64,000 bases of DNA. Source: Burkholderiales bacterium. GTDB taxonomy: Bacteria > Pseudomonadota > Gammaproteobacteria > Burkholderiales > Burkholderiaceae_C. Each line of letters starts with the position of its first letter. Within the stretch, counting starts at the first letter, position 1. The DNA lies in contig JADJDV010000007.1 in the NCBI GenBank assembly GCA_016702555.1, forward strand, positions 248,001-312,000. The letters are read 5' to 3'. The position numbers and the translations under genes are program-made. The notes under the pieces are model-generated. The model made no database searches. It had not been told where the DNA came from and worked only from the letters and a program-made list of their open reading frames with translations. This document shows, in pieces, positions 18,232 to 26,831 of this stretch.

Positions 18232-19437
18232 ATGAGCGGCGGCGTATTTCCCGCAGCGCTCGACCTTGAGCTGACACCGGCGCAAGCGCATCTCGCGCTG
18301 CCATTCTTCGACACCGCCCAGCGCGAGCTGGGCGCCGCGCTGCCCGGCTGGATCGTGGCGCAGTCGGTCGACGAGCACGACGACCGCGCCGCCTGCCGCG
18401 ACTGGGTGCGGCGCTTAGGCAAGGGCGGCTGGCTGCGCTACTGCGTGCCGGGTGCGCACGGCGGCGCGCTGGCGCAGCTCGACTCGCGCGCTCTGGTGGT
18501 GCTGCGCGAGACGCTGGCTTTCTACTCGCCGCTGGCCGATTTCGCCTTCGCCATGCAGGGCCTGGGCAGCGGCGCCATCTCGCTCGCCGGCACGCCGGCC
18601 CAGCAGGCGCGCTACCTGCCGGCGGTGGCGGCGGGCGAGCAGATCGCCGCCTTCGCCTTGTCCGAGCCCGAGGCCGGCTCCGACGTCGCGGCCATGCGCT
18701 TGCGCGCCACGCCCGCGGAAGGCGGCGACTTCTGGCTGAACGGCGAGAAGACCTGGATCAGCAACGGCGGCATGGCCGACTTCTATTGCGTGTTCGCCAA
18801 GACCGACCCGCAAGCCGGCAGCCGCGGCATCACGGCCTTCATCGTCGACGCCGACGCAACCGGACTGGACGCCTCGCGGCACATCCAGGTGATGGCGCCG
18901 CACCCGCTGGCCACGCTGGTGTTCTGCGACTGTGCGGTGCCGGCGGCGCAGCAGCTCGGTGACTTGAACGGCGGCTTCAAGCTGGCGATGCAGACGCTGG
19001 ACATCTTTCGCGCCAGCGTGGCGGCGGCTGCGCTCGGCATGGCGCGGCGGGCGTTGGCGGAAAGCGTGCATTTCGCCAGCCGGCGCCGCATGTTCGGCCA
19101 GACCCTGGCCGACTTCCAGTTGACGCAGGCCAGGCTGGGCGAGATGGCGGCGCTGATCGACGCCGGCGCGCTGCTGACCTACCGCGCCGCCTGGATGCGC
19201 GATACGCAGCAGGGCAACCAGAAGGAGCGCAGCGTAGCCGCCGCCATGGCCAAGATGACGGCGACCGAGAACGCCCAGCGCGTGATCGACATGGCACTGC
19301 AGATGCACGGCGGCCGCGGCGTGCAGGTCGGCAGCAAGGTCGAGTCGCTGTACCGCGACATCCGCGCCCTGCGCATCTACGAAGGCGCCACCGAGGTGCA
19401 GCAGCTCATCATCGGTAAAGCCCAGCTGCAAGCCTGA
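18232..19437 (+). CDS. Acyl-CoA dehydrogenase
   Basis: FAD-dependent acyl-CoA dehydrogenase, 401 residues. Typical blocks are FALSEPEAGSDVAAM near residue 144, KTWISNGGMADFYCVFAKTD, LQMHGGRGVQVGSKVE and the C-terminal RIYEGATEVQQLIIG containing the likely catalytic glutamate. In the 2-aminobenzoyl-CoA pathway such an enzyme would oxidise a ring intermediate or ring-opened acyl-CoA after the monooxygenase/reductase step; the exact step is inferred. The start at 18232 follows GGAGGCCGGTC. Confidence 0.92.
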   Translation: MSGGVFPAALDLELTPAQAHLALPFFDTAQRELGAALPGWIVAQSVDEHDDRAACRDWVRRLGKGGWLRYCVPGAHGGALAQLDSRALVVLRETLAFYSPLADFAFAMQGLGSGAISLAGTPAQQARYLPAVAAGEQIAAFALSEPEAGSDVAAMRLRATPAEGGDFWLNGEKTWISNGGMADFYCVFAKTDPQAGSRGITAFIVDADATGLDASRHIQVMAPHPLATLVFCDCAVPAAQQLGDLNGGFKLAMQTLDIFRASVAAAALGMARRALAESVHFASRRRMFGQTLADFQLTQARLGEMAALIDAGALLTYRAAWMRDTQQGNQKERSVAAAMAKMTATENAQRVIDMALQMHGGRGVQVGSKVESLYRDIRALRIYEGATEVQQLIIGKAQLQA

Positions 19438-19455
19438 AGGAACTGGAGACTGAGC

Positions 19456-21085
19456 ATGAGCAGCGACACCACCCCCAGCGCCCAGACCGACCGCTTCGTG
19501 CACGAACGCCTGCCGCCGCGCGCACTGGCCCGAGCTGCGCTACGACCGGCCCGAGCTGCGCATCGCGCCGCAGGTCAATCTGGTGCAGCACTTGTTCGAT
19601 GAGGTGCGGGCGCGGGGCGGGATGGAGCGGCCGCTGTTTCGCTGTGCTGGGCGCACGCTCAGCTACGCCGAGGCCGAGCGCGAGGTCGACCGTATCGCCA
19701 ATGTGCTGATCCACGAGTTGAAGCTGGAGCCTGGCAACCGCGTGCTGCTGCGCGGCGGCAACTCGGCCGGCATGGCGCTGGCCTGGCTGGCGGTGGTCAA
19801 GGCGGGCTTGATCGCGGTTGCCACCATGCCGCTGTTTCGCGCCAAGGAGCTGGGCGTGGTGATCGACAAGGCGCAGCCGGCGGCCGCGCTGTGTGAGGCC
19901 AAACTGCTGCCCGAGCTGCAGGCCGCCGCCGCGACGCGGCCGTGCGTGCAATATGTCCTGGCCTTCAACCCGCCCGAGGCGCCGGATTCGCTGGAAGCCT
20001 GCGCCCGGACGCAGCCCGACCACTTCACGGCCTGCCCCACGGCGGCCGACGACATCGCGCTGCTGGCCTTCACCTCCGGCACCACCGGTGAGCCCAAGGT
20101 GGTGGTGCACAGCCACCGCGATGTGCTGGCCGCCTGCCAGGCCTGGCCGCGCCATGTGCTGCGCGCCACGCTGGACGACGTGGTGGCCGGCTCGCCGCCG
20201 CTGGCCTTCACCTTCGGCCTGGGCGGGTTGCTGCTGTTCCCGATGGCGGCCGGCGCCTCGGTCTATTTCCCCGACGTGCCCTATACGCCCGAGGTGATGG
20301 TGCGGCTGATGCGCGAGCACGGCGTCAGCATCTGCTACACCTCGCCCACCTTCTACCGCCAGATGGCGCCATTTGCCAAGGCCATCGGCATCCCCAGCCT
20401 GCGCATCTGCGTCAGTGCCGGCGAGGCGCTGCCCGACGCCACGCGCCAGTTGTGGAAGCAGGCCACCGGCATCGAGATGCTGGACGGCATCGGCTCGACC
20501 GAGATGTTCCACATCTTCATCTCCTCGGCCGGCGCCGAGGTGCGCGCCGGCGCCATCGGCAAGGTGGTGCCGGGCTACCAGGCCAGGGTGGTCGACGACG
20601 ATGGTCACGAAGTGCCGCGCGGCCAGATCGGCAAGCTGGCCGTGATCGGCCCGACCGGCTGCCGCTACATGGGCGACGAGCGCCAGGCGCGCTACGTGCG
20701 CGACGGCTGGAACCACCCGGGCGATGCCTTCGTGCAGGACGAGGACGGCTACTTCCACTACCAGGCGCGCGACGACGACATGATCATCACCTCCGGCTAC
20801 AACGTCGGCGGCCCCGACGTCGAGGATGCGCTGCTGACGCACCCGGCGGTGGCCGAGTGTGGCGTCGTCGGCAAGCCGGATGAGGCGCGCGGCATGATCA
20901 TCAAGGCCTTCGTGGTGCTGAAAGCGGGTCACACGGCGGACGCCGCCATGGTCAAGACCTTGCAGGACCACGTGAAGGCCAGCATCGCGCCCTACAAGTA
21001 CCCGCGCGAGGTCGAGTTCGTGACCGCGCTGCCGCGCACCGAGACCGGCAAGCTGCAGCGCTTCAAGCTGAGACAACAGACATGA
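19456..21085 (+). CDS. 2-aminobenzoate-CoA ligase-like AMP-dependent ligase, apparent N-terminal frameshift
   Basis: Benzoate/2-aminobenzoate-type CoA ligase with P-loop TSGTTGEPKVVVHSH, GSTEMFHIFISSAG and C-terminal RDDDMIITSGYNVGGPDVE...TETGKLQRFKL-type blocks. A good ATG at 19456 (GGAGACTGAGC upstream) reads MSSDTTPSAQTDRFVHERLP, then leaves frame at the CGCGCGC tract near 19518-19523. One extra base there restores HWPELRYDRPELRIAPQ and joins the main frame, whose first internal ATG is at 19583 (500 aa from there). So either the gene carries a 1-base indel, the sequence has an error, or a shorter protein is made. It should activate 2-aminobenzoate for the adjacent monooxygenase/reductase. 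Confidence 0.82.
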
Positions 21086-21483
21086 TGAAACTATTGCAAC
21101 CACCTGGCTGGGCGCCCGCCAAGGGCTACGCCAACGGCATCGCCGCGCGCGGCACGCTGGTGTTCGTCGGCGGCCAGATCGGCTGGAACGCCCAGCAGCA
21201 GTTCGAGACCGACGACTTCATCGAACAGACGCGCCAGACCCTGCAGAACGTCGTCGCCGTGCTTCGGCAAGCCGGCGCCGGCCCCGAGCACATGGTGCGC
21301 ATGACCTGGTACGTGATCGACCGCGTCGAGTACAACGCGCGGCTGAAGGAACTGGGCGGCGTGTACCGCGAGGTGATCGGCAAGAACTTCCCCGCCATGA
21401 CCTGCGTGGAAGTGTCGGCGCTGATGGAGGCGCGCGCCAAGATCGAGATCGAGGTGACGGCGGTGCTGCCGGACCCGGTTTGA
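21082..21483 (+). CDS. RidA/YjgF-family enamine/imine deaminase
   Basis: A 133-residue RidA-family protein (GTLVFVGGQIGW, QTLQNVVAVLRQAGAG, MTCVEVSALMEARAKIEIEV). RidA proteins hydrolyse enamine/imine intermediates and release ammonia. In an anthranilate pathway it could remove the amino nitrogen from the dearomatised ring product. The conserved Arg of canonical RidA (in a PRA-R motif) is replaced here by EARAK, which still offers an Arg. Its start overlaps the ligase stop (ATGATGA), indicating translational coupling. Confidence 0.88.
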   Translation: MMKLLQPPGWAPAKGYANGIAARGTLVFVGGQIGWNAQQQFETDDFIEQTRQTLQNVVAVLRQAGAGPEHMVRMTWYVIDRVEYNARLKELGGVYREVIGKNFPAMTCVEVSALMEARAKIEIEVTAVLPDPV

Positions 21484-21488
21484 GGCGT

Positions 21489-22931
21489 CTACTTCACCAG
21501 CTCGTTCCGCACCCGCTCGAACACGCGCCAGAACGCCGCCTCCTGCGTGGTCGCGAAGTTGATGCGCATCAGCGGGCTGGGCTGGCGGTCGGCGTGGAAC
21601 AGCGCGCCGGGGGCCAGCAGGTAGCCTTCGTCCAGCAGGCGCAGCGCCAGCTGGTCGGTGTCCACCCCGGTATCGACCCAGCCGAACAGGCCGGCCGGAT
21701 CGGCGGCAAAGCGGCAGCCGGCGGCGGTCGTCAGGCGCACGCTGCGGCTGCGCGCGGCGTCCAGGCGGTTGCGCACGCGCTCGGCGTGGCGGCGCAGCTG
21801 GCCCTGCTCAATGCACTGCGCCAGCGCGCGCTCCAGCAGGCCCGAGGTGGTCAGGGTGGCGAGCAGCTTGGTGTCCAGCAGCGGCTCGACCAGCGCGGGC
21901 GGCGCGGCCAGGAAGCCGACGCGCCAACCGGGCGCCAGGATCTTGGCAAAACCACCGACGTAGATGCTGCGCTGCAGGCCGTCCAGCATCGACAGCCGGG
22001 TGGCGTGCTCGGGCGCCAGGTGGCAGTAGCTGTCGTCCTCGGCGATCCAGAAGTCGTGCCGCTGCGCCAGCTGCAGCACGCGGTGCGCGCTGGCCGGCGA
22101 CAGGCTGGCGCCGGTCGGGTTGTGCAGCACGCTGACGCTGACGAACAGGCGCGGCGCCTGCGCCGTGCCGGCGTGCGCCTCGCAGTAACGCGCCATCACC
22201 GCCAGGTCCGGCCCGTCGGGGCCGCGCGGCACCGGCAGGATGCGCATGCCCAGCGCCGCCAGGCGCGCGAACTCGACCGCCCAGCCGGGTTCCTCGACCA
22301 TCACCGTGTCGCCCGCCTTCAGCAGCGTGCGGCTGATGATGTCCAGCGCCTGGGTGGCGCCGACCGTGGTGATGATCTGGCCGGCGTGCGCGTCGATGTC
22401 GATCGCCTGCAGGCGCGCCGCCAGCGCCTGGCGTAGCTGTGCGTCGCCCATCGGCTCGCCGTAGCGCACGCTGGTGTCGCGTACGCTGGCGGCGGACGAC
22501 ACCTTGCGCAGGCTGGCGGCGATCGGGTCGGTCTCGATCCACTCGGCCGGCAGCACGCCCATGCCGGGCTGGGGCTTGCCGCTGATCGGCTGGAACATGC
22601 TGCGCATCAGGGTGGCGGCGCTGATCGGGGCGTTGCGCCGCCGTGCGTCGCCGGCGTCCAGCACCGCCGGTGCTGGCAGGGGCGCGGCCAGCGGCCGTGC
22701 CGCGCCGTCGCGCACGAAGAAGCCGCGCTGGCGTCGCGCCTCGACCAGGCCCTGCGCCTGCAGCAGGTCGTAGGCGGCCACCACGGTGGACGGGCTGACG
22801 CCCTGCTGCGCCGCGCACTGGCGCACGCTGGGCAGGCGCGAGCCGGGCGCCAGCAGGCGATCGCGGATGCGGCTGGCGAAGCGTTCGGCCAGCTGTTCGG
22901 TGAGCGGTTGGGAGGTGGTGCGCAGCAACAT
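21489..22931 (-). CDS. MocR-type GntR/aminotransferase regulator
   Basis: A 480-residue PLP-dependent regulator. An N-terminal GntR winged helix (residues about 12-75: LPSVRQCAAQQGVSPSTVVAAYD split across the helix) joins a fold-type I aminotransferase domain with the PLP lysine in GGFAKILAPGWRVGF. It is divergent from the LysE exporter at 23026, with an inverted repeat at 22938-22963 in the gap. MocR proteins often regulate adjacent divergent genes in response to amino acids or PLP. It ends 5 bases after the RidA stop on the opposite strand. Confidence 0.9.
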   Translation of the reverse strand: MLLRTTSQPLTEQLAERFASRIRDRLLAPGSRLPSVRQCAAQQGVSPSTVVAAYDLLQAQGLVEARRQRGFFVRDGAARPLAAPLPAPAVLDAGDARRRNAPISAATLMRSMFQPISGKPQPGMGVLPAEWIETDPIAASLRKVSSAASVRDTSVRYGEPMGDAQLRQALAARLQAIDIDAHAGQIITTVGATQALDIISRTLLKAGDTVMVEEPGWAVEFARLAALGMRILPVPRGPDGPDLAVMARYCEAHAGTAQAPRLFVSVSVLHNPTGASLSPASAHRVLQLAQRHDFWIAEDDSYCHLAPEHATRLSMLDGLQRSIYVGGFAKILAPGWRVGFLAAPPALVEPLLDTKLLATLTTSGLLERALAQCIEQGQLRRHAERVRNRLDAARSRSVRLTTAAGCRFAADPAGLFGWVDTGVDTDQLALRLLDEGYLLAPGALFHADRQPSPLMRINFATTQEAAFWRVFERVRNELVK

Positions 22932-22937
22932 GGCAAG

Positions 22938-22963
22938 CTGTATGGCTGGAGCGAACCATACAG
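22938..22963. promoter_or_regulatory. Inverted repeat, candidate MocR operator
   Basis: CTGTATGG and CCATACAG form perfect 8-base arms with a 10-base spacer, starting 7 bases upstream of the MocR start codon. A further CTGTAT box in the same gap occurs at 22985-22990 and a CTGTA at 22996. Multiple CTGTAT boxes fit MocR-type binding; binding itself is inferred. Confidence 0.5.
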
Positions 22964-23025
22964 TTGTTGATCTGCGCTCGTCAACTGTATCGGTTCTGTA
23001 CTGCTGAAATCCTTACATTGCCACC

Positions 23026-23631
23026 ATGACCGCTGCCGAGTTTTCCGCCCTGCTGTTGCTGGCCACCGCCACCAGCTTCACGCCGGGGCCGAACACCACC
23101 TTGTCGACCGCGATCGCGGCCAACCGCGGCCTGCGCGGCGCCATGCGCTTCGTCTGCGCCGTGCCCACGGGCTGGGCCGGGCTGTTCGTGCTGTGCGCGC
23201 TGGGTGTCGGCGGCCTGGTGCTGGCGGTGCCGGCGCTGCGCTGGGGTGTGCTGGCGGTGGGCGTGGGCTACATGCTGTGGCTGGCCTGGCGCCTGGCCGG
23301 CAGCCGCACGCTGGGGCAGGCCGACGAGCGTAGCATGCAGGTCAGCTTCATCGAGGGCGTGGCGCTGCAGTTCGTCAACATCAAGGCCTGGATGCTGGCG
23401 CTGGCCGTTGTGGCCGGCTGGATCGCCGGGCGGCCCGACTGGCTCACGCGCCTGGCCATGGTGCTGCCGGTGATGCTGGGCTTCGGCTTCGCCAGCAATT
23501 TCACCTATGCGCTGATCGGCTCGCTGCTGCGCCACTGGCTGACGCAGGGCGATCGCCTGCTGTGGTTCAACCGCCTGATGGCCAGCGCCCTGGTGGCGAC
23601 CTCGGTGTGGATGATCTGGAGCGCGCCGTGA
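23026..23631 (+). CDS. LysE-family translocator (amino-acid exporter)
   Basis: Inner-membrane exporter of the LysE/RhtB family, 201 residues with about six membrane segments. The N-terminal SFTPGPNTTLSTAIAANRG block is diagnostic. It is divergent from the MocR regulator and overlaps the next gene by 4 bases (GTGA at 23628). Context suggests export of an amino acid or analogue under MocR control. Confidence 0.9.
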   Translation: MTAAEFSALLLLATATSFTPGPNTTLSTAIAANRGLRGAMRFVCAVPTGWAGLFVLCALGVGGLVLAVPALRWGVLAVGVGYMLWLAWRLAGSRTLGQADERSMQVSFIEGVALQFVNIKAWMLALAVVAGWIAGRPDWLTRLAMVLPVMLGFGFASNFTYALIGSLLRHWLTQGDRLLWFNRLMASALVATSVWMIWSAP

Positions 23632-24560
23632 GCACCGGCCTGCAAGGCGATGCGCGCCTGCTGGCCGGCTTCTGGCTCGGCGTGCTGGGTGTGGCGATCT
23701 TCGCCATCACCCTGCCGGCCACGCGCATGGCCACCGGCAGCAGCGCCGACCCGCAGCTGTCGCCGGCCTTTCTCACCGCCGGGCGGGCAGCGCTGGCGGG
23801 CCTGCTGTCGGCGGCCTTTCTGCTGCTGACGCGCTCGCCGCGCCCGCAGCGCCGGCACTGGCGCCCGCTGCTGCTGGCGGTGGCCGGCAACGTGATCGGC
23901 TTTCCGGTGCTGCTGGCGGTGGCGATGCGCAGCGTCACGGCGACGCACGCCGCCGTCATCATGGCGCTGGGGCCGCTGGCCACGGCGGTGGCGGTGGCGA
24001 TCATGATGGGGCAGCGCGCGCGGCCAGCATTCTGGTGGTGCGCGGTGGCCGGCAGCGCGCTGGTGATGCTGTTCGCCTGGTTGCGCGCGCAGGAGGCCGG
24101 CGGCTTTGGCCTGGCCTGGGCCGACGTGCTGCTGATCGGCGCCGTCATCGCCGCTTCGATCGGCTACGTGGCCGGTGCCCAGGTCACGCCCGATCTGGGC
24201 GCCGAGCGCACCATCTGCTGGGTCTGCGCGGCGGCGCTGCCGCTCAGCCTGCCGGCGGCGTGGTGGCTGTGGCCGCCGGACGCTGCCACCATGCGCCCCA
24301 GCGCCTGGGCCGGTTTCGTCTACGTCGGCATGTTCTCGATGTGGGCCGGCTTCTTCGCCTGGTACCGCGGGCTGGAGTGGGGCGGCGCGCTGCGCGTCAG
24401 CCAGGTGCAGTTGCTGCAGCCGTTCCTGTCGATGCTGTTCGCCATTCCGCTGCTGGGCGAGCGCATGGACGCCGTGTCCATCGGTTTCGCGCTGGCCGTG
24501 GTGGCCACAGTGTTTCTGAGCCGGCGCCTGTCCTTGCCACCGCGCGCCAGCGCACGCTGA
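23628..24560 (+). CDS. EamA/DMT-family transporter
   Basis: Predicted ten-helix drug/metabolite transporter, 310 residues from the GTG at 23628 (MSTGLQGDARLLAGFWLGVL). Two EamA repeats are visible (about residues 12-140 and 155-300, the second ending LQPFLSMLFAIPLLGERMD). The GTG start overlaps the LysE stop, so the two are translationally coupled. Substrate unknown; metabolite or amino-acid efflux is likely. Confidence 0.88.
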   Translation: MSTGLQGDARLLAGFWLGVLGVAIFAITLPATRMATGSSADPQLSPAFLTAGRAALAGLLSAAFLLLTRSPRPQRRHWRPLLLAVAGNVIGFPVLLAVAMRSVTATHAAVIMALGPLATAVAVAIMMGQRARPAFWWCAVAGSALVMLFAWLRAQEAGGFGLAWADVLLIGAVIAASIGYVAGAQVTPDLGAERTICWVCAAALPLSLPAAWWLWPPDAATMRPSAWAGFVYVGMFSMWAGFFAWYRGLEWGGALRVSQVQLLQPFLSMLFAIPLLGERMDAVSIGFALAVVATVFLSRRLSLPPRASAR

Positions 24561-24591
24561 CGGCGATCCGCATTTTTTTAAGGCCATTCCC

Positions 24592-25818
24592 ATGCACCCG
24601 ACCGATCTGACAGCCGCATCCCCCTGGCAACTGGCCGAGCGCGCCCACGCCATGAACCCCTCGGCCATCCGCGAAATCCTGAAGGTGACCGAGCGCCCCG
24701 GCATCCTCAACTTTGCCGGCGGCCTGCCCTCGCCCGAGACCTTTCCGGTCGATGCCATGCGCGCCGCCTGCGCCACCGTGCTGGCCGAAGGCAGCACGAT
24801 TGCCAAGCCGGCGCTGCAGTACGCGTCGAGCGAAGGCCTGCCCGAGCTGCGCCAGTGGGTCGCCACCGAAATGGCCAAGCAGGGCGCGCACATCTCGCCC
24901 GACCAGGTGCTGATCACCACCGGCAGCCAGCAGGGCCTGGACCTGATCGCCAAGGTGCTGATCGACAAGGACGCGCCGGTGCTGGTCGAAACCCCCACCT
25001 ACCTGGGCGCGCTGCAGGCCTTCACGCCCATGCAGCCGCGCATCGACAGCGTAGCCAGCGACGACGAAGGCGTGCTGCCCGATGCGCTGCGCGCACAGCT
25101 TGAAGGCATGAAAGAGCCGGCGCGCTTCATGTACCTGCTGCCCAACTTCCAGAACCCCACCGGCCGCACCATGCCCGAGGCGCGGCGCGAGGCGGTGCTG
25201 GCCGTGTGCCGCGAGCGCGGCCTGCCCATCGTCGAGGACAACCCCTACGGCGAGCTGTGGTTTGACCAGCCGCCGCCTCAGCCGCTGCTGGCGCGCTGGC
25301 CCGAGGGCGTGCTCTATCTGGGCTCGTTCAGCAAGATCCTGGCGCCCGGCCTGCGGCTGGGCTACATCATTGCGCCGCCCGCGCTCTACCCCAAGCTGCT
25401 GCAAGCCAAGCAGGCGGCCGATTTGCACACGCCCGGCTTCAACCAGCGCGTGGTGGTCGAGGTGATCCGCGACGGCTTTCTCGACACCCATGTGCCCACC
25501 ATCCGCGACCGCTACCACGCCCAGCGCGACGCCATGCTGGCCGCGCTGGCGCGCGAGCTGGGGCCGACCGGCGCCGAATGGACGCGGCCCGTGGGCGGCA
25601 TGTTCGTGTGGGTGCGCCTGCCCGAGGGGCTGAACGCGCAGGCGCTTTTACCGAAGGCCGTGGATGCTGGCATGGCCTTTGTGCCCGGTGCGCCCTTCTT
25701 CGCCAGCCAGCCCGACACGCGCGCGCTGCGGCTGTCCTTTGTCACCTCCACGCCCGAGCAGATTGACCAGGGCATGGCGGCGCTGGCGCAGGTGGTGCGC
25801 CAGACCATTGCTGGATGA
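24592..25818 (+). CDS. PLP-dependent aminotransferase (class I/II, LysN/AAT-like)
   Basis: A 408-residue fold-type I aminotransferase. Signatures are ILNFAGGLPSPETFPV near residue 40, ITTGSQQGLDLIAKVLIDKD, NFQNPTGRTMP, EDNPYGELWF and the PLP-binding lysine in GSFSKILAPGLRLGYI near residue 248. It resembles 2-aminoadipate/aromatic aminotransferases of the LysN group. It follows the EamA exporter by 31 bases, consistent with amino-acid metabolism under the MocR regulator, but the substrate is uncertain. Confidence 0.9.
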   Translation: MHPTDLTAASPWQLAERAHAMNPSAIREILKVTERPGILNFAGGLPSPETFPVDAMRAACATVLAEGSTIAKPALQYASSEGLPELRQWVATEMAKQGAHISPDQVLITTGSQQGLDLIAKVLIDKDAPVLVETPTYLGALQAFTPMQPRIDSVASDDEGVLPDALRAQLEGMKEPARFMYLLPNFQNPTGRTMPEARREAVLAVCRERGLPIVEDNPYGELWFDQPPPQPLLARWPEGVLYLGSFSKILAPGLRLGYIIAPPALYPKLLQAKQAADLHTPGFNQRVVVEVIRDGFLDTHVPTIRDRYHAQRDAMLAALARELGPTGAEWTRPVGGMFVWVRLPEGLNAQALLPKAVDAGMAFVPGAPFFASQPDTRALRLSFVTSTPEQIDQGMAALAQVVRQTIAG

Positions 25819-25877
25819 AAACAAGCATTTGCCCTTATGGAGTAAGCGCAAACAGCTCCTGATTTCATAGTTATCAC
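25816..25877. repeat. Short AT-richer dispersed repeat-like spacer, copy 3
   Basis: The 59-base spacer between the aminotransferase and phzF reads TGAAAACAAGCATTTGCCC... and ...AAGCGCAAACAGCTCC, then TTTCATAGTTATC. It resembles the element at 11808 and 26464 and is clearly AT-richer than its neighbours. Family membership is by eye. Confidence 0.35.
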
Positions 25878-26831
25878 ATGGCCACTGCACGCCCCTTCGC
25901 CCAGATCGACGTTTTCACCGCGACGCCCGGCTACGGCAACCCGGTGGCCGTGGTGCTGGACGGCAGCGGCCTGGATGACGCCGCCATGCAGCGCTTTGCG
26001 CGCTGGACCAATTTGTCGGAAACCACCTTCGTGCTGCCGCCGACCGAGCGCCAAGCGGACTACGCGCTGCGCATCTTCACGCCGGGTGGCGAGCTGCCGT
26101 TTGCGGGGCACCCCACGCTGGGTTCGTGCTTTGCGTGGCTGGCAGCAGGCGGCCAGCCGAAGTCGCCGGAGCGCATCGTGCAGCAGTGCGCCAAGGGCCT
26201 GATCCCGATCCGGCGCGAGGGCGAGCGCCTGGCCTTTGCCGCGCCGCCCAGCCTGCGCAGCGACCCGGCGCCCGAAGTGCTGGCGCAGACCGTGCAGGCT
26301 TTGGGACTGAGCGCCGCCCAGGTGCAGCGCGCGCAGCTGCTGGACAACGGCCCGGTGTGGCTGACCCTGCAACTGGACAGCGCCGACACCGTGCTGGCAC
26401 TGGAGCCCGACCATGCGCAGTTGGCCAAATTGGGAACAAAAGTGGGCGTTGCCGGTGTTCACCCAGCGCCAGCAGCTATCGAATTGATATCTAAATCGAG
26501 TCGCGAGGCGCGCGCCTTCAAGCCGCCCGCCGACGCACCCCTGATCGAAGTGCGCGCCTTCGCCGCTCCGATGGGCGTGCCCGAAGACCCGGTGACCGGC
26601 AGCCTGAATGCCAGCCTGGCGCAGTGGCTGATCGAGGCGGGCGAGTTGTCCACACGCTACATCGCCGCCCAAGGCACGGCGCTGGGGCGCGCCGGCCGCG
26701 TGCAGGTTGAGCGCGACAGCTCAGGACAAGCCACTTCGACGAGCTCAGGGCAGGCCACTTCGACAGGCTCAGGACAAGTCTGGGTGGGAGGCGACTGCGT
26801 GCGCGTGATCGCCGGCGAGGTGCATTTATGA
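25878..26831 (+). CDS. PhzF-family isomerase/epimerase with in-frame repeat insertions
   Basis: PhzF-fold protein, 317 residues: QIDVFTATPGYGNPVAVVLD at the N-terminus, the catalytic-type glutamate in NLSETTFVLPP near residue 46, LPFAGHPTLGSCFAWL, and the C-terminal GVPEDPVTGSLNASLAQWL. The family includes diaminopimelate-epimerase-like isomerases; the substrate here is unknown. Two stretches look inserted. One is around residues 190-210, encoded by the dispersed repeat at 26464-26488. The other is an 8-residue repeat (SSGQATST twice, then GSGQV) near residues 281-301, encoded by a 24-base tandem repeat. The start follows the AT-rich spacer, with no strong ribosome site visible. It overlaps the next gene by 4 bases. 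Confidence 0.88.
   Translation: MATARPFAQIDVFTATPGYGNPVAVVLDGSGLDDAAMQRFARWTNLSETTFVLPPTERQADYALRIFTPGGELPFAGHPTLGSCFAWLAAGGQPKSPERIVQQCAKGLIPIRREGERLAFAAPPSLRSDPAPEVLAQTVQALGLSAAQVQRAQLLDNGPVWLTLQLDSADTVLALEPDHAQLAKLGTKVGVAGVHPAPAAIELISKSSREARAFKPPADAPLIEVRAFAAPMGVPEDPVTGSLNASLAQWLIEAGELSTRYIAAQGTALGRAGRVQVERDSSGQATSTSSGQATSTGSGQVWVGGDCVRVIAGEVHL
26464..26488. repeat. Short dispersed repeat inside phzF, copy 2
   Basis: AGCGCCAGCAGCTATCGAAT matches the element upstream of the PaaK-like gene (11808-11835). Here it lies inside a coding sequence and is translated in frame as part of APAAIELIS. Local composition is AT-richer than the surrounding gene. Confidence 0.4.
26718..26779. repeat. 24-base tandem repeat in the phzF coding sequence
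   Basis: Two full units (26718-26741, 26742-26765) and a partial third (26766-26779) of a sequence like AGCTCAGGACAAGCCACTTC plus GACG. The core (TTCGACNAGCTCAGGNCANG) is a common dispersed bacterial repeat that on the opposite strand yields the familiar spurious CPELVEG-type peptides. The 24-base period keeps the phzF frame. Confidence 0.7.
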
